Shown here: positions 16,678-25,996 of the stretch, piece by piece
How positions within the stretch are numbered: the first letter of the stretch is position 1
Layout: each line of letters starts with the position of its first letter
NCBI GenBank assembly: GCA_910577325.1
Contig: CAJTMR010000006.1
Coordinates: 83,312-147,311 of the forward strand
Length of the DNA: 64,000 nucleotides
From: an uncultured Parabacteroides sp.
GTDB lineage: Bacteria > Bacteroidota > Bacteroidia > Bacteroidales > Tannerellaceae
Reading direction: 5' to 3'
Translations under genes and position numbers: made by a program
The notes under the pieces: generated by a model
Told to the model about the DNA's origin: nothing
The model's database searches: none
What the model saw: the letters and a program-made list of their open reading frames with translations, nothing else

Positions 16678-16714
16678 CTTTTCTTCCCCCGACGTTTGTT
16701 CATGAATTTAATTG

Positions 16715-17032
16715 TCAGGATTGTTCCTGACTATCCGTATGAACCGGATCGGTTTTCGGGTTTGCTGCCTTGCCAAAAGATTCGGTGACATCTTCGATAA
16801 ACTTGCAGGCGACGGCTTTGATCTCTTCATCGGTCAGCCCGTTGTCCTCCGACAGTGAAAAACCGATCACCCCGGTATTGGAGGCGTTGCAAAAACCCAC
16901 ACAGACATCCTCGTTCATGATTTGCCCAGTAAATGATCTGACCTCGTCTTCCTTGATGGAGATAGCGTATTTGATCCGGAGCAGGCTGTTTACCTTGGAT
17001 ACGCCATTCTGGTTCGTGTTCTTGATTTCCAT
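16715..17032 (-). CDS. Small phage protein, unknown function
   Basis: 105 aa from MEIKNTNQNG, starting right after the stop of the upstream gene; a longer start at 17065 would overlap it. No recognised domain. The N-terminal part (LLRIKYAISIKEDEVRSFTGQI) and the middle (VGFCNASNTGVIGFSLSEDNGL) look like a small alpha/beta protein with an acidic C-terminal tail (DPVHTDSQEQS). It is the last gene of the tail operon, in tandem with the 111-aa gene before it. Confidence 0.65.
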   Translation of the reverse strand: MEIKNTNQNGVSKVNSLLRIKYAISIKEDEVRSFTGQIMNEDVCVGFCNASNTGVIGFSLSEDNGLTDEEIKAVACKFIEDVTESFGKAANPKTDPVHTDSQEQS

Positions 17033-17033
17033 T

Positions 17034-17369
17034 TTATTCTCCTTTCTTTTCCCGTTGTTCAACATTTTCTATCAGGTCGCAGATTTGCCCGAATACACCG
17101 GCGGCAAGGCATTGGGCACACACCTCTTTGATCATGGCTGCATCTTCGGCCTCCATGTCGATTATCCCACCTCCGGCAATCAATTTCTGACTAATCTTGT
17201 AGGCACGCCATTTTTCTTCGCGCGTCATGCGGAAGTCGGAATTTCCGGCGAAGAACAACAGTTCCGCCAGTTTGTCTGAAATAACAATGTCGGTTGAATT
17301 ACCTTTAAAATCTTTGACTGTCTGATTAAAATTTACTTTCATACTTGTACTTTTTTTGTTTTTATCCAT
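17034..17369 (-). CDS. Small phage protein, unknown function
   Basis: 111 aa (MDKNKKSTSMKVNFNQTVKDF...). An internal Met at residue 10 could be the true start. No recognised domain. The sequence VISDKLAELLFFAGNSDF followed by TREEKWRAYKISQKL is helical and charged. It lies six bases downstream of the large tail protein and two bases upstream of the next small gene, so it belongs to the late tail operon. Confidence 0.65.
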   Translation of the reverse strand: MDKNKKSTSMKVNFNQTVKDFKGNSTDIVISDKLAELLFFAGNSDFRMTREEKWRAYKISQKLIAGGGIIDMEAEDAAMIKEVCAQCLAAGVFGQICDLIENVEQREKKGE

Positions 17370-17374
17370 TGTTT

Positions 17375-20300
17375 TTATTCACTCCAATATCCGGTGATAA
17401 TCCCGCCCTCCACGATCAGGCGGATTTTATCAAGGTCCGGACTACCTACCGTCTTGTTCCAATTGACTCCGTTATGATAAGTGTAAGTGCCGTCCGCGTT
17501 ACGGGATTGGATAACCCGAAAACTTTTGGAGGCACAGACATCGCTGATCAGCCCGTTTGAGGTGTCGCGCACGTCCACCGGGCCGACGAAATATCCGGCG
17601 TATGTCATTCCATAAGACGGGTAAGTCAATGCCCCGGTCGAACCGTAGATGGCCGCCCCTCCCATGTTTGATCCGACCGCTTTCACTCCGAATCTTCCGG
17701 TTGTGGCCGCATTGAACGCGACATCCACGACACCTTCCGTGTCGGTAGTCGATACACCGAGCTTCAAAGAGCGGGAATCGTTGGCAAAGTAGTCCCTGGC
17801 TTTCCAGTTCAGGCGACCGCTATCGAGCGTAAACCCGCCGATAAACCCGGTAGTGGCATCAAGCCTCCGGACTTTGATAAGGTCCGTGTTCAGGTAACCG
17901 CCAATAACGATCGTGCTTCCCAACTGGGCGGCTTCCACAGCGTCTTTGTAGGCAAGCTCTCCAAGGTCTGACAGGTCGGCCTTCCCGTTGATGGCACTTT
18001 GCAGGCTGCTGTTCAGGGAGGAGAAAGAGACGGCCCCCTCTAAGTTGATCCTGTTTGAATGGATAGTCGTACTTCCGTAGGACTGGTTGATGTAGGAGAT
18101 GATCGTATTCCCGTTTTCAAGCGTCTTGCTTGCCCACCATGTATTCCCGTCCGCTTTGGTGATCCATCCGGCCGTCTCGATCGTGTTGTTGATGTAATCC
18201 ACCCGTTTCACTTGTGCGCTGATCCGGTCACCCAAAACGGTCAGTTCCGTTGTGATTTCGTAATTGAAATCTTTCCATTCATTGAAATTTTTCAATCCGC
18301 TGGAACCAGACTTGACCCGAAGGTTTCCACCGATTTCCCCTATTCCCAAATTGAAATAACAATTGCCATCGGTCGACACGATCCTGTCCACCGTAACCCT
18401 GCCCGGCAACACCTCCGTAAATCCGTAAACAGTCACGAACGAACGTGCCCCGTCAAACTGACTGCCCAGCAAGCCGACAAGAAAGTAATAATAGCTTCCT
18501 TCATCCATTCTGTGCGGCGTTTCGGATAGGAGGAAATTCCCGTTCTGGTTGCTTTTGCTGCATTTGGCATAAAGATACATTTTCCCGAAGTCACCCAACG
18601 GCGGACTGATGTAGGCTGGAAGGTCCCAGTATTTGTACTCGTCGGCCTGGTGTTCGCCCTTGATTTCAGAGATACCCAGCGTCATGTGTTGCAGGATAGA
18701 CTTGGGAGCGGTGAACACTTCCGTATCATCGTTGTAAACAAAGCCAGGTTCCACCGTCTGCGGGTTCGTCCGACTGTCTACAAACCGAAATTGCAAGCTT
18801 TCGTCACCGACCAGCAGTGACATGGTGCGCACCCAGATCGGGTCGATCCCTTTCGAGTAGTTGTCGAAGGCCTTCTCCAGCATTTCCTGTGCCTCGATGG
18901 CATCCCGCCAGCGACGCTTGGTATAATTCAATGCGCCTTGATAACGCCCTTCGTTTTTCACTTCGTTGCTTTCGATCTTTCCCAGTTCGGATGAGACGAA
19001 CCCGGCTACAGGCGTGTTTGACAGTTCTATTTCCGGGCTGTACGGGCGGTTGATATAATCTTTGATTCCGATGATCCGGATCAGGACGCCATTTGGTTGA
19101 AACTGTGTGTCACTAAAGAATATGTAACCGCCCGGCAGTAATTTCCCTCCGATCTCCATCCATCTTGTTTTCGACCAGATACCGTCCAGTTCGCCCTTGA
19201 ACGTAAACGTTTCCTCCTCATGTTCGTACATGTAGCGTACCATCTCACGAAACATATCCCAGGAAGCCCCGGTCCGGGTGGCATCGTCTGAAACATAGGC
19301 TTCAGGCAGTGATATATTAAAGACGGCATATTTGTCACCGACTGACGGACGACGGTTCGCATTCGGTATCACAGTCCCGTTCTTTTGTACCGGAACTAGG
19401 CTGAATCTCCTCTGGGCATGTATGTAACCCGTTAAAGATTCTTGTGTCTGTTTTATTTCAAATTCCTCGCCTGTCAAGGTTCCGCTTTGAAATATAATCA
19501 CCGCTTTTTCTCCGGGGATGCGACAATCGGAATAATCCAGGGATTGGGGGATGGAAGAATCCGTTATGTCATACAGGTTGTCTTCCGCATCGACCACGGT
19601 TACCCCACTGACGGTTCCGACCCTTGAAGGGTAGATATGAGAGGCGTCATAACTATCCTCGTTGTTGTTCAAAAGTTCCCGATCGGCACGTACGATATAT
19701 GTCCCGTCTTCATCTGTCCGATAGCGTCGTCCCTGGTATTCCAGTTCTTGGGATTTGGGCAGTAACAATGTCGTACTACCGTAAACCGTCGGATCGATAT
19801 TTCGTTCTCCGCCTTCGGCGTGAAGGATTGAGACCGGCCTTTTGTCCCCTTGGTTCTGTCTTCCCACTCCTGTCTTAAAACCGTTTCCGCGCCCGTACGA
19901 GAGGGGAAGCGGATCATCCTTGAAACGCTCTATTTTCCCGAAATTGATGGTTTTGCCGATGGCCTCAAATTCCGTATCCCATTCATCGGAAAAGCGTGCA
20001 AGGACATCCAGACAAAATTCGTGGCTGAAAGCAAGTGTCTTTTCCGGGGCATCGATACAGGTTCCGATCGTCCATCCCTCATCAAAAAGATTCATATTGT
20101 CAACCAAAAGCTGTAAAAAAAAGCGAGGCTTGCCGGTCAGGGAGAATTTTAACCTGTGAGGCTTTGTCGACAAGTGCTTATATTTGGTCACGCCAAGCAG
20201 TTCCAGATAGCTCCCCAATTCAAGGGTGTACTCCAGATTACGGGTTCCGTGCTTGGTGAAGTTCTCAGGACGCCAAAGCGTATAACGTTGTCCCTGAAAC

Positions 20301-20452
20301 TCTATATAGCTGTACAAGGGAACTTCAACATGTTCCGAGAGGGAATAATAAAGGAACACCTTGTCTCCCTGCCGGATGGACCGGTAGCGATAACTGGTAT
20401 CGTCTACCGGGATATCAAGTATAAGCTTACCTGTCTTATCGTAAATTGTCAT
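17375..20452 (-). CDS. Large phage tail protein (central tail/prophage tail protein-like)
   Basis: 1025 aa. The N-terminal third (MTIYDKTGKLILDIPVDDTSYRY, EVPLYSYIEFQGQRYTLWRP) resembles the baseplate-hub-like tail proteins that follow the distal tail protein in siphophages. Its C-terminal third reads like a fibre or spike: INQSYGSTTIHSNRINLEGAV, YKDAVEAAQLGSTIVIGGYL, IGGFTLDSGRLNWKAR, and repeated RFGVKAVGSNMGGAAIYG. It probably links tail tip to adhesin. No catalytic motif is recognised. It is downstream of four fibre-type genes in the tail operon. Confidence 0.7.
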   Translation of the reverse strand: MTIYDKTGKLILDIPVDDTSYRYRSIRQGDKVFLYYSLSEHVEVPLYSYIEFQGQRYTLWRPENFTKHGTRNLEYTLELGSYLELLGVTKYKHLSTKPHRLKFSLTGKPRFFLQLLVDNMNLFDEGWTIGTCIDAPEKTLAFSHEFCLDVLARFSDEWDTEFEAIGKTINFGKIERFKDDPLPLSYGRGNGFKTGVGRQNQGDKRPVSILHAEGGERNIDPTVYGSTTLLLPKSQELEYQGRRYRTDEDGTYIVRADRELLNNNEDSYDASHIYPSRVGTVSGVTVVDAEDNLYDITDSSIPQSLDYSDCRIPGEKAVIIFQSGTLTGEEFEIKQTQESLTGYIHAQRRFSLVPVQKNGTVIPNANRRPSVGDKYAVFNISLPEAYVSDDATRTGASWDMFREMVRYMYEHEEETFTFKGELDGIWSKTRWMEIGGKLLPGGYIFFSDTQFQPNGVLIRIIGIKDYINRPYSPEIELSNTPVAGFVSSELGKIESNEVKNEGRYQGALNYTKRRWRDAIEAQEMLEKAFDNYSKGIDPIWVRTMSLLVGDESLQFRFVDSRTNPQTVEPGFVYNDDTEVFTAPKSILQHMTLGISEIKGEHQADEYKYWDLPAYISPPLGDFGKMYLYAKCSKSNQNGNFLLSETPHRMDEGSYYYFLVGLLGSQFDGARSFVTVYGFTEVLPGRVTVDRIVSTDGNCYFNLGIGEIGGNLRVKSGSSGLKNFNEWKDFNYEITTELTVLGDRISAQVKRVDYINNTIETAGWITKADGNTWWASKTLENGNTIISYINQSYGSTTIHSNRINLEGAVSFSSLNSSLQSAINGKADLSDLGELAYKDAVEAAQLGSTIVIGGYLNTDLIKVRRLDATTGFIGGFTLDSGRLNWKARDYFANDSRSLKLGVSTTDTEGVVDVAFNAATTGRFGVKAVGSNMGGAAIYGSTGALTYPSYGMTYAGYFVGPVDVRDTSNGLISDVCASKSFRVIQSRNADGTYTYHNGVNWNKTVGSPDLDKIRLIVEGGIITGYWSE

Positions 20453-20532
20453 TATTTTGCATAGTTAAAATATCAGTACGTTTTGTTTAGATTAGCTATT
20501 AAAATAAGCATTCTCCAGTCTATTATATTTTA

Positions 20533-21135
20533 CTACCAACGTGCAATAAAGTCCATAGCCTTTAGGTCATATTTTCCATTGATATATATTAAAACACTCC
20601 ACATACCGTCAGTTCCATAGTTGACCGTAACCGTATCTCCGGAGATATTTATACTACCGTCCCAGGTTCCAGAAGTTGATTGTTCCCCATTATCCTTATA
20701 AGTTACGGTATCTGTATTGTACCATTCCCTGGACAATTTGGTGCTGGACTGGTTTATGGTAATCGTTGTTGCTCCTTTTGTCAATATTCCTTTTGTCACG
20801 GCTGTATTGCGGTAAGTATCACGAAAGTTGCCACTTATAAAACGATATGTATGTGTCCCTCTGTAACCATAGAATTTAGGGTATTGCCCTTTCCACCCAA
20901 CATATACCCCATCCACCTCGTTGCCATGGTCCCAACCAGCCACCACACTTGTCGATTGTACGGATACTCCCGTTAACGTGACGGTAACATCCTTGTCATA
21001 ACGTTTGGCAAGCCATTTGCAAACCCCATCCTTTACGGTTCCGACTTTTGTCCCATCCACAAATACGTCCGGGGTTCCCTGATTACAATAAAGGACATAT
21101 TCTATCTTTTTCTTACCCATCATGGCCCTTATCAT
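20533..21135 (-). CDS. Phage tail-tip or adhesin-like protein
   Basis: 200 aa starting MIRAMMGKKKIEYVLYCNQ. The sequence is beta-rich, with short Thr/Ser/Gly-rich strands (TVTLTGVSVQSTSVVAG, TITINQSS, SGTWDGSINISGD). No family recognised. The start MIRxxMG is shared with the glycine-rich protein at 21896, and both lie among fibre genes, so these may be alternative adhesin modules. Upstream are a G-rich tract (on the plus strand CCCCCCCC at 21188-21195) and a GGAGGTGAA-like ribosome-binding site. Confidence 0.6.
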   Translation of the reverse strand: MIRAMMGKKKIEYVLYCNQGTPDVFVDGTKVGTVKDGVCKWLAKRYDKDVTVTLTGVSVQSTSVVAGWDHGNEVDGVYVGWKGQYPKFYGYRGTHTYRFISGNFRDTYRNTAVTKGILTKGATTITINQSSTKLSREWYNTDTVTYKDNGEQSTSGTWDGSINISGDTVTVNYGTDGMWSVLIYINGKYDLKAMDFIARW

Positions 21136-21221
21136 AGTTCACCTCCTTTCAGAAGCGAACTTTTTCGGTGGATTAAGGAGATTTTACCCCCCCCCGTTTA
21201 CATTAATTAACAGTTTTGTTT

Positions 21222-21872
21222 TCATACCGTTACCTCCTCCTTTGAATTCAAAATTGTGAACCCTTGAACCGGCGTAACAATGAATTCTTCTTTCTCCGGA
21301 TAACCGACCATGTAATCATACGCTTCGATTTCCCGGACAGTCGATAACGAATGGACATTAGCTTTATGGGTTTCCGTTACGATCGTGCACCTATCGGCAT
21401 AACGTTGTATCTTCGCAAGCATGATACGGGCCTCCTGCAAGGAAGAAGTAGCGACAATCCCCGCGACAATGAACGTTATATGCGTTTCTCCTAACAGCTC
21501 GGCCGCTTCAATGCTATTTTTATAATTAGCCCGTACATCAGGGGTCAACCATGTGGAAATACCGTTTACTATAAAGCCATTTACCGCACCGGACCGATCA
21601 TATTCTATAATTGACCATATTTTTTGACTCCGGGCTGTTTCCACCGGATCGGGAACCGGAATAACCGGTTGTTCTTCCTTGGGAGTGAGTGCCATATTCC
21701 AACACTCTATCTGTGACGCATCCGGATGGTCATTATAAAACTGTTCCTGCTCTGCATTAAGCAGGAGATACGCCCCATCCTCGTAATCTTCAAGTGTCGT
21801 ACCTGTCTTGAATGAGGGTTGAAGGACTGTTTCACGATGCCAGAACCCGTTTTCCTTGTGTATATAAACCAT
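21222..21872 (-). CDS. Phage protein resembling fibre-assembly/DUF4376 proteins
   Basis: 216 aa. The N-terminal 80 residues (MVYIHKENGFWHRETVLQPSF...AYLLLNAEQEQFYNDHPDAS) read like the tail-fibre-associated proteins that copy fibre C-terminal motifs. The C-terminal part (GFIVNGISTWLTPDVRANYKNSIEAAELLGETHITFIV, then EARIMLAKIQRYADRC) matches the general pattern of the DUF4376 domain. It lies between two adhesin-like genes; a chaperone or attachment role is inferred from position. Confidence 0.6.
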   Translation of the reverse strand: MVYIHKENGFWHRETVLQPSFKTGTTLEDYEDGAYLLLNAEQEQFYNDHPDASQIECWNMALTPKEEQPVIPVPDPVETARSQKIWSIIEYDRSGAVNGFIVNGISTWLTPDVRANYKNSIEAAELLGETHITFIVAGIVATSSLQEARIMLAKIQRYADRCTIVTETHKANVHSLSTVREIEAYDYMVGYPEKEEFIVTPVQGFTILNSKEEVTV

Positions 21873-21895
21873 AACTATAAGTTTTAGTAATTCTA

Positions 21896-22720
21896 TTATT
21901 TATAAGTATAATATCTCAATACCACACAACCATCTCCTCCTGCACCGGACCATCCGGACCGATAGGATGCACCAGCACCAGCGCCACCTCCACCATATCC
22001 ACCACCACCGTGAATTAGAATTCCTTCTCCAGTGTTGTTAAAATTTCCTCCGGATTTTTCTGTAAAAGAGGTCAATACTTGTATTCCACTAAAGCAGGTT
22101 CCACCACCGGCATGTGTAGGATTCCCTTCTTCGTGAAATTCGGGCACACCCAGTCTTAACTTATATGGCTCAGAATATGGATACTTTCCATGATCAAATC
22201 TTGGTATCAAACAATCACCGTGCATATTGTAAATATCGGAAACGGTACTGCCAGATTCATAAATACGCCCTATGGCATCGTTCCGTTTATCATAACCAAC
22301 GGCATTCACGACCAAATGAGGGTTATCTAAAGACGGGGAGGAGTCATTTATGCCTTTTAATCCAGGATTTCCTCCTTTTGCTCTATATGTCACGCCTGTA
22401 TTTGAAAATGTGACTTTTGTTTCTCCGCCCTTATTACCGTCAGTGCCCGAGTTATAAGCAACCCTGTCACCTCCTTTGCCAATAACGATTGTTATTCTAC
22501 TCCCTTTGGATACCCGTATCCCTTTTTGGGTTACACATTCTCCGCCAGCACCTCCGCCACCGGGGCCATAACCCCAATTGACCCAGCCGCCCCCGCTTCC
22601 TCCACCACCGACCAGGAACAGATCAAGCGAATGCCAGCTTCCAGCAATGAGCGTCTGAGTACTTGTTATTCTCACTAAGTTCAAAACAAATGGGCTTGAT
22701 CCCATGACTCTGCGTATCAT
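21896..22720 (-). CDS. Glycine-rich phage tail adhesin
   Basis: 274 aa. After MIRRVMGSSPFVLNLVRIT it has a Gly-rich segment (LFLVGGGGSGGGWVNWGYG, PGGGGAGGECV) and a second one near the C-terminus (HGGGGYGGGGAGAGASYRSGW, ending CVVLRYY). Such glycine-rich domains form compact polyglycine-helix folds in phage adhesins (for example the T-even gp38 type) and determine receptor choice. The match here is by composition and layout only. It sits directly downstream of the repeat-bearing fibre. Confidence 0.65.
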   Translation of the reverse strand: MIRRVMGSSPFVLNLVRITSTQTLIAGSWHSLDLFLVGGGGSGGGWVNWGYGPGGGGAGGECVTQKGIRVSKGSRITIVIGKGGDRVAYNSGTDGNKGGETKVTFSNTGVTYRAKGGNPGLKGINDSSPSLDNPHLVVNAVGYDKRNDAIGRIYESGSTVSDIYNMHGDCLIPRFDHGKYPYSEPYKLRLGVPEFHEEGNPTHAGGGTCFSGIQVLTSFTEKSGGNFNNTGEGILIHGGGGYGGGGAGAGASYRSGWSGAGGDGCVVLRYYTYK

Positions 22721-22744
22721 TATATTTATCCACTTATATTAAAA

Positions 22745-24313
22745 TCAACACCTGACAACCATTACCCCATGTTCTTTCTTTATACTTATTCCGATCGGCC
22801 TACCGCTGGGTAACGTCACGCTCGATTCTTCCGACTGCCAGCCGGAGCCGTTGGGTATTGGTTGGTTGAAGTCCGATCCGGAACTGTTCAGAATCGATAA
22901 GTAAAATTCCTGCATCTCTGGAACACTTGCAATATTGGCGAAATTGATCGCCTGGGGCGAATTGTTGGTATAGACAAAACGCAGGTTATAAGGAGAAGCA
23001 GGAAGAGACTCCAGAGAACTGACATCGACATATTCTTTCAACCTGAGGGAGTCATCGACTTTCTGTTTGTCGGTTTTACTCATCAAGCCGTCTTTCTGTG
23101 TCGTTGCGGCGGTATATGTCGTATTGGTATCCTGTGCGGGTATTCCCAGGGCCGTGATATCCTCCTTTGTTACCGCTGTCACGCCTGTAACATGTCCCTG
23201 ATTGTTCACCGTGATTTTGTAAAGGCCGGAAGAGCGGGCCGTAAAACCGGGATGGGTATAGACTGTATTGGTATCCTGCCCGGGTATTCCCAGGGCCGTG
23301 ATATCCTCCTTTGTCACCGCTGCCACGTCTGTAACATGTCCCTGATTGTTCACCGTGATCTTGTAAAGGCCGGAAGAGCGGGCCGTAAAACCGGGATGGG
23401 TATAGACTGTATTGGTATCCTGCCCGGGTATTCCCAGGGCCGTGATATCCTCCTTTGTCACCGCTGCCACGTCTGTAACATGTCCCTGATTGTTCACCGT
23501 GATCTTGTAAAGGCCGGAAGAGCGGGCCGTAAAACCGGGATGGGTGTAGACGGTATCGGTATCCTGCCCGGGTATTCCCAGGGCCGTGATATCCTCCTTT
23601 GTCACTGCTGCCACGTCTGTAACATGTCCCTGATTGTTCACCGTGATCTTATAAAGGCCGGAAGAGCGGGTGGAAAAAGACGGATGTTCCGGTATGGTCG
23701 GTGGGACATATTCAATAAAAGACCCTTCCGTACTGCCGGAAGCCGCCGGGACAAACAAATATTTTTTCCCGACTTCCAGATTGTCACCAATAACATACAC
23801 GTTCCCGGCTCCTTTGCCGGGCAATCCGGTCTCTCCTCGGGGTATTGAGGCATTCAGGAGATACTTTTGCACCCCCTCTTCTGACAGGCCATTGTCGATC
23901 AACTCTATGGTTGCCTCGTTTTTAGGATCAACCGTGGTAACCGTACCTACTTCAATTATAGGGGTATATCCTGTTTTTCCTCTTTTGAGGACAAAGTTTA
24001 TTTCTTTGACGGGATTTCCCTGCTCATCCACACCGGCATCGGTCAAACTGACAGAGGGCTGATCCCCCGAACCGACTGTGCCGATCTTCAGCTGTACGGT
24101 ATATCCCTGATCTCCTTTACCCCCTTTACTGGCTATCACCATCCATTTCGTGGCATCCGTAAGCAAAGCCGTATTTTCATCCGATAGCGACAAAAAACTG
24201 GCTCCTGCCTGCGACACGACATCCAGACGGTCGTATTTCTTTTTTGCATCCCAGGCCCCTTTGGGGGTAAAACCCACCTTACCAAGTATCGTTCTTACCT
24301 GTGTCATAATCAA
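22745..24313 (-). CDS. Phage tail fibre with tandem 48-residue repeats
   Basis: 522 aa. The N-terminus has repeated short phage-fibre segments (KVGFTPKGAWDAKKKYDRLDVVSQAGASFLSLS) as in carbohydrate-binding or collagen-like tail proteins, followed by GLPGKGAGNVYVIGDNLEVGKKY. The middle holds four near-identical 48-aa units containing SSGLYKITVNNQGHVTDVAAV and TKEDITALGIPGQDT. The C-terminal 100 residues form a distinct, probably receptor-facing, domain. The units resemble the trimeric shaft repeats of long fibres. It overlaps the preceding coiled-coil tail gene by four bases. Confidence 0.8.
   Translation of the reverse strand: MIMTQVRTILGKVGFTPKGAWDAKKKYDRLDVVSQAGASFLSLSDENTALLTDATKWMVIASKGGKGDQGYTVQLKIGTVGSGDQPSVSLTDAGVDEQGNPVKEINFVLKRGKTGYTPIIEVGTVTTVDPKNEATIELIDNGLSEEGVQKYLLNASIPRGETGLPGKGAGNVYVIGDNLEVGKKYLFVPAASGSTEGSFIEYVPPTIPEHPSFSTRSSGLYKITVNNQGHVTDVAAVTKEDITALGIPGQDTDTVYTHPGFTARSSGLYKITVNNQGHVTDVAAVTKEDITALGIPGQDTNTVYTHPGFTARSSGLYKITVNNQGHVTDVAAVTKEDITALGIPGQDTNTVYTHPGFTARSSGLYKITVNNQGHVTGVTAVTKEDITALGIPAQDTNTTYTAATTQKDGLMSKTDKQKVDDSLRLKEYVDVSSLESLPASPYNLRFVYTNNSPQAINFANIASVPEMQEFYLSILNSSGSDFNQPIPNGSGWQSEESSVTLPSGRPIGISIKKEHGVMVVRC
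23117..23692 (-). repeat. Four tandem 144-bp repeats in the fibre gene
   Basis: The landmark AAAGGCCGGAAGAGCGG recurs at 23221, 23365, 23509 and 23653, exactly 144 bp apart. The middle copies are almost identical at the DNA level while the outer ones differ slightly (for example TGVTAV and STRSS), the pattern expected from unequal exchange within a fibre gene. Boundaries are approximate. Confidence 0.9.
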
Positions 24314-25080
24314 ATTACTACTGTTAATATTCCATTTTCGTCAAGAAAGAAATTTGCGCCCGTATATTCTTCATCCGTGAACATTGTCAATATCCCGGTG
24401 AAAGGGTCGAGTTCGAACGTTGCAAACATGACATTCCCTTTTGCGATCTCACCCGTATTGTACCATTCACCCGTTTCTTCGTCCCAACGCCACCAGTATC
24501 CGTCCCTGATTTCGTCACGATGGTCGGACAAAGCATTCAAACGGTTTGTAGCGGCTTCCGCATCGAGTATCGCTTCCAATGTCCCGTTTTCTCGGTCTTC
24601 TTCCTGCTTTTGGCGAATAAGCTCTTCAGCTTTACGTTCATCTTCCGCTCTTATACGCAATTGTTCTTCGACAATACGAACTCCTTCGGTTTCAACTCTG
24701 GCTGCTTCTGCCTTTTTACGCTCCGTTTCGGCCTCCACCCGTTCAGCTTCCACTTCGAGGCGAGAGGCTTCCGCGTCTTTTCTTGCCTGTTCGTCATTAC
24801 TCCAACCCTGTACCATCGCCTGGGAACGGGAATAGAAATTTTCCCGTTCTTCCTCTTTTTCCTCTACCGTCGCTTCAAGCCGGCGCATATCGGTTGTTGC
24901 CGTCCGGGCCGTTTCCGTTGCGGAAAGCATATCGTCATAAGCCGTTTGTATTTCGCTTAAGCTGACTTTCACACTCATCCGCTTTCCTTTGGTTTCCTGA
25001 TAGCCAAGTGTCCAAAGCCCGTTGAACGTCACGGACGGAGGAAGCTCGCTGATCTTTATTTTTCTTTCTTGTCCCGTCAT
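24310..25080 (-). CDS. Coiled-coil tail protein
   Basis: 256 aa. Residues about 50-165 are an almost unbroken charged heptad region rich in Glu, Arg, Ala and Lys (for example RLEVEAERVEAETERKKAEA), a clear coiled coil. The N-terminus (ISELPPSVTFNGLWTLGYQETKG) and the C-terminus (TFELDPFTGILTMFTDEEYTG) are short beta-rich caps. Proteins with this design occur in Bacteroides phages between the distal-tail and fibre genes and probably form a trimeric shaft or connector. It ends four bases inside the fibre gene. Confidence 0.7.
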   Translation of the reverse strand: MTGQERKIKISELPPSVTFNGLWTLGYQETKGKRMSVKVSLSEIQTAYDDMLSATETARTATTDMRRLEATVEEKEEERENFYSRSQAMVQGWSNDEQARKDAEASRLEVEAERVEAETERKKAEAARVETEGVRIVEEQLRIRAEDERKAEELIRQKQEEDRENGTLEAILDAEAATNRLNALSDHRDEIRDGYWWRWDEETGEWYNTGEIAKGNVMFATFELDPFTGILTMFTDEEYTGANFFLDENGILTVVI

Positions 25081-25081
25081 A

Positions 25082-25996
25082 TCATTTCATGTCTATAAAA
25101 AATTCCCCGTCTTCGGTTACGATCCAGTCGCCTGATTCCGTAGCCAGGAAGTAATCCGTCTCGTAAAGCCGGAAACTGGTGAAGACCAATGTCAGGTCGA
25201 ACTGCGCCACCACGGGGCCGCATAGCGTCAACAGCTTCCAGGAAGCCGTACTTTTGTAATAGCAAGGGTATGCCTTGCCGATCTCTTCCACATACAACCG
25301 GCGTTCGCCCGACTGAATCAGTGCAGAGAGGAAACTGTCATAGCAACGCCAGAAATCCGCCATTCGAGCGGCTTTCAAATGGCATTTGAACGTTACTTCC
25401 TTCTTCTGGAAGACTAAATGGCCGGCATCGTAAATCTGTCCGTCCTCCGTCTCTATATTCCGGCAAAGGTTCATCTTCACTGTCGGGGCTTTCAGAAGAG
25501 CGTTCCGGCTTTCGTCGACCACCACGCCATACGTCGCTAATGGTGTGCCGTCCAGCTTGTAGCGGCTCTCCGGCATCCAAAGCCCCGGCGCGGGCAATCC
25601 CTCCGAAGCCGGGCGCACCGGGTTGTCCTCGACAAACTTCAGGCTGAAGGCGGTCGCCAGCGGATAGACTTTATTTGCCGGATGGACCGACAGCCGTAGC
25701 TGCCATTCGCGCCCCAGCGAAGGTATGCGAACGCAGTGGTAACCCGGTCCGGAGAGGTAGGCTACGAGGTCGGTCGCCCCGTCGTTCGTGTCAGACAGGA
25801 AAGAGACGGCCGCCTCTTTCGGCTCCAACTTGGGATCGGACAAATCCACTTCGATACCGTCCTCTTCGGGCCAGTCGTTCGATTCCGGTTCCTTCATCGC
25901 CGGGAAGGCAAGCAGCCCGTTGTATCCGCCTTTGGTCACCCATACCCCGAAACGGTTACAGATACTGATCCCGTCTATGTAACAGTTGTCGATCAT
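25082..25996 (-). CDS. Distal tail protein-like
   Basis: 304 aa between the tape measure (four-base overlap) and the fibre genes, the usual place for the distal tail (Dit) protein. The N-terminal half includes EVDLSDPKLEPKEAAVSFL, ATDLVAYLSGPGYHCVRIPS and LGREWQLRLSVHPANK, typical of a beta-sandwich ring-forming tail protein. The C-terminal half (VTFKCHLKAARMADFWRCYD) looks like a second such domain. Assignment is from position and fold-like pattern, not from a diagnostic motif. Confidence 0.65.
   Translation of the reverse strand: MIDNCYIDGISICNRFGVWVTKGGYNGLLAFPAMKEPESNDWPEEDGIEVDLSDPKLEPKEAAVSFLSDTNDGATDLVAYLSGPGYHCVRIPSLGREWQLRLSVHPANKVYPLATAFSLKFVEDNPVRPASEGLPAPGLWMPESRYKLDGTPLATYGVVVDESRNALLKAPTVKMNLCRNIETEDGQIYDAGHLVFQKKEVTFKCHLKAARMADFWRCYDSFLSALIQSGERRLYVEEIGKAYPCYYKSTASWKLLTLCGPVVAQFDLTLVFTSFRLYETDYFLATESGDWIVTEDGEFFIDMK

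Noticed and set aside
23117..23692. CRISPR array
   Set aside because: The 144-bp units are fully coding, without spacers, and lie inside a tail fibre gene.
16500..24313. Diversity-generating retroelement acting on the fibre genes
   Set aside because: No reverse transcriptase or template/variable repeat pair was seen in the phage.
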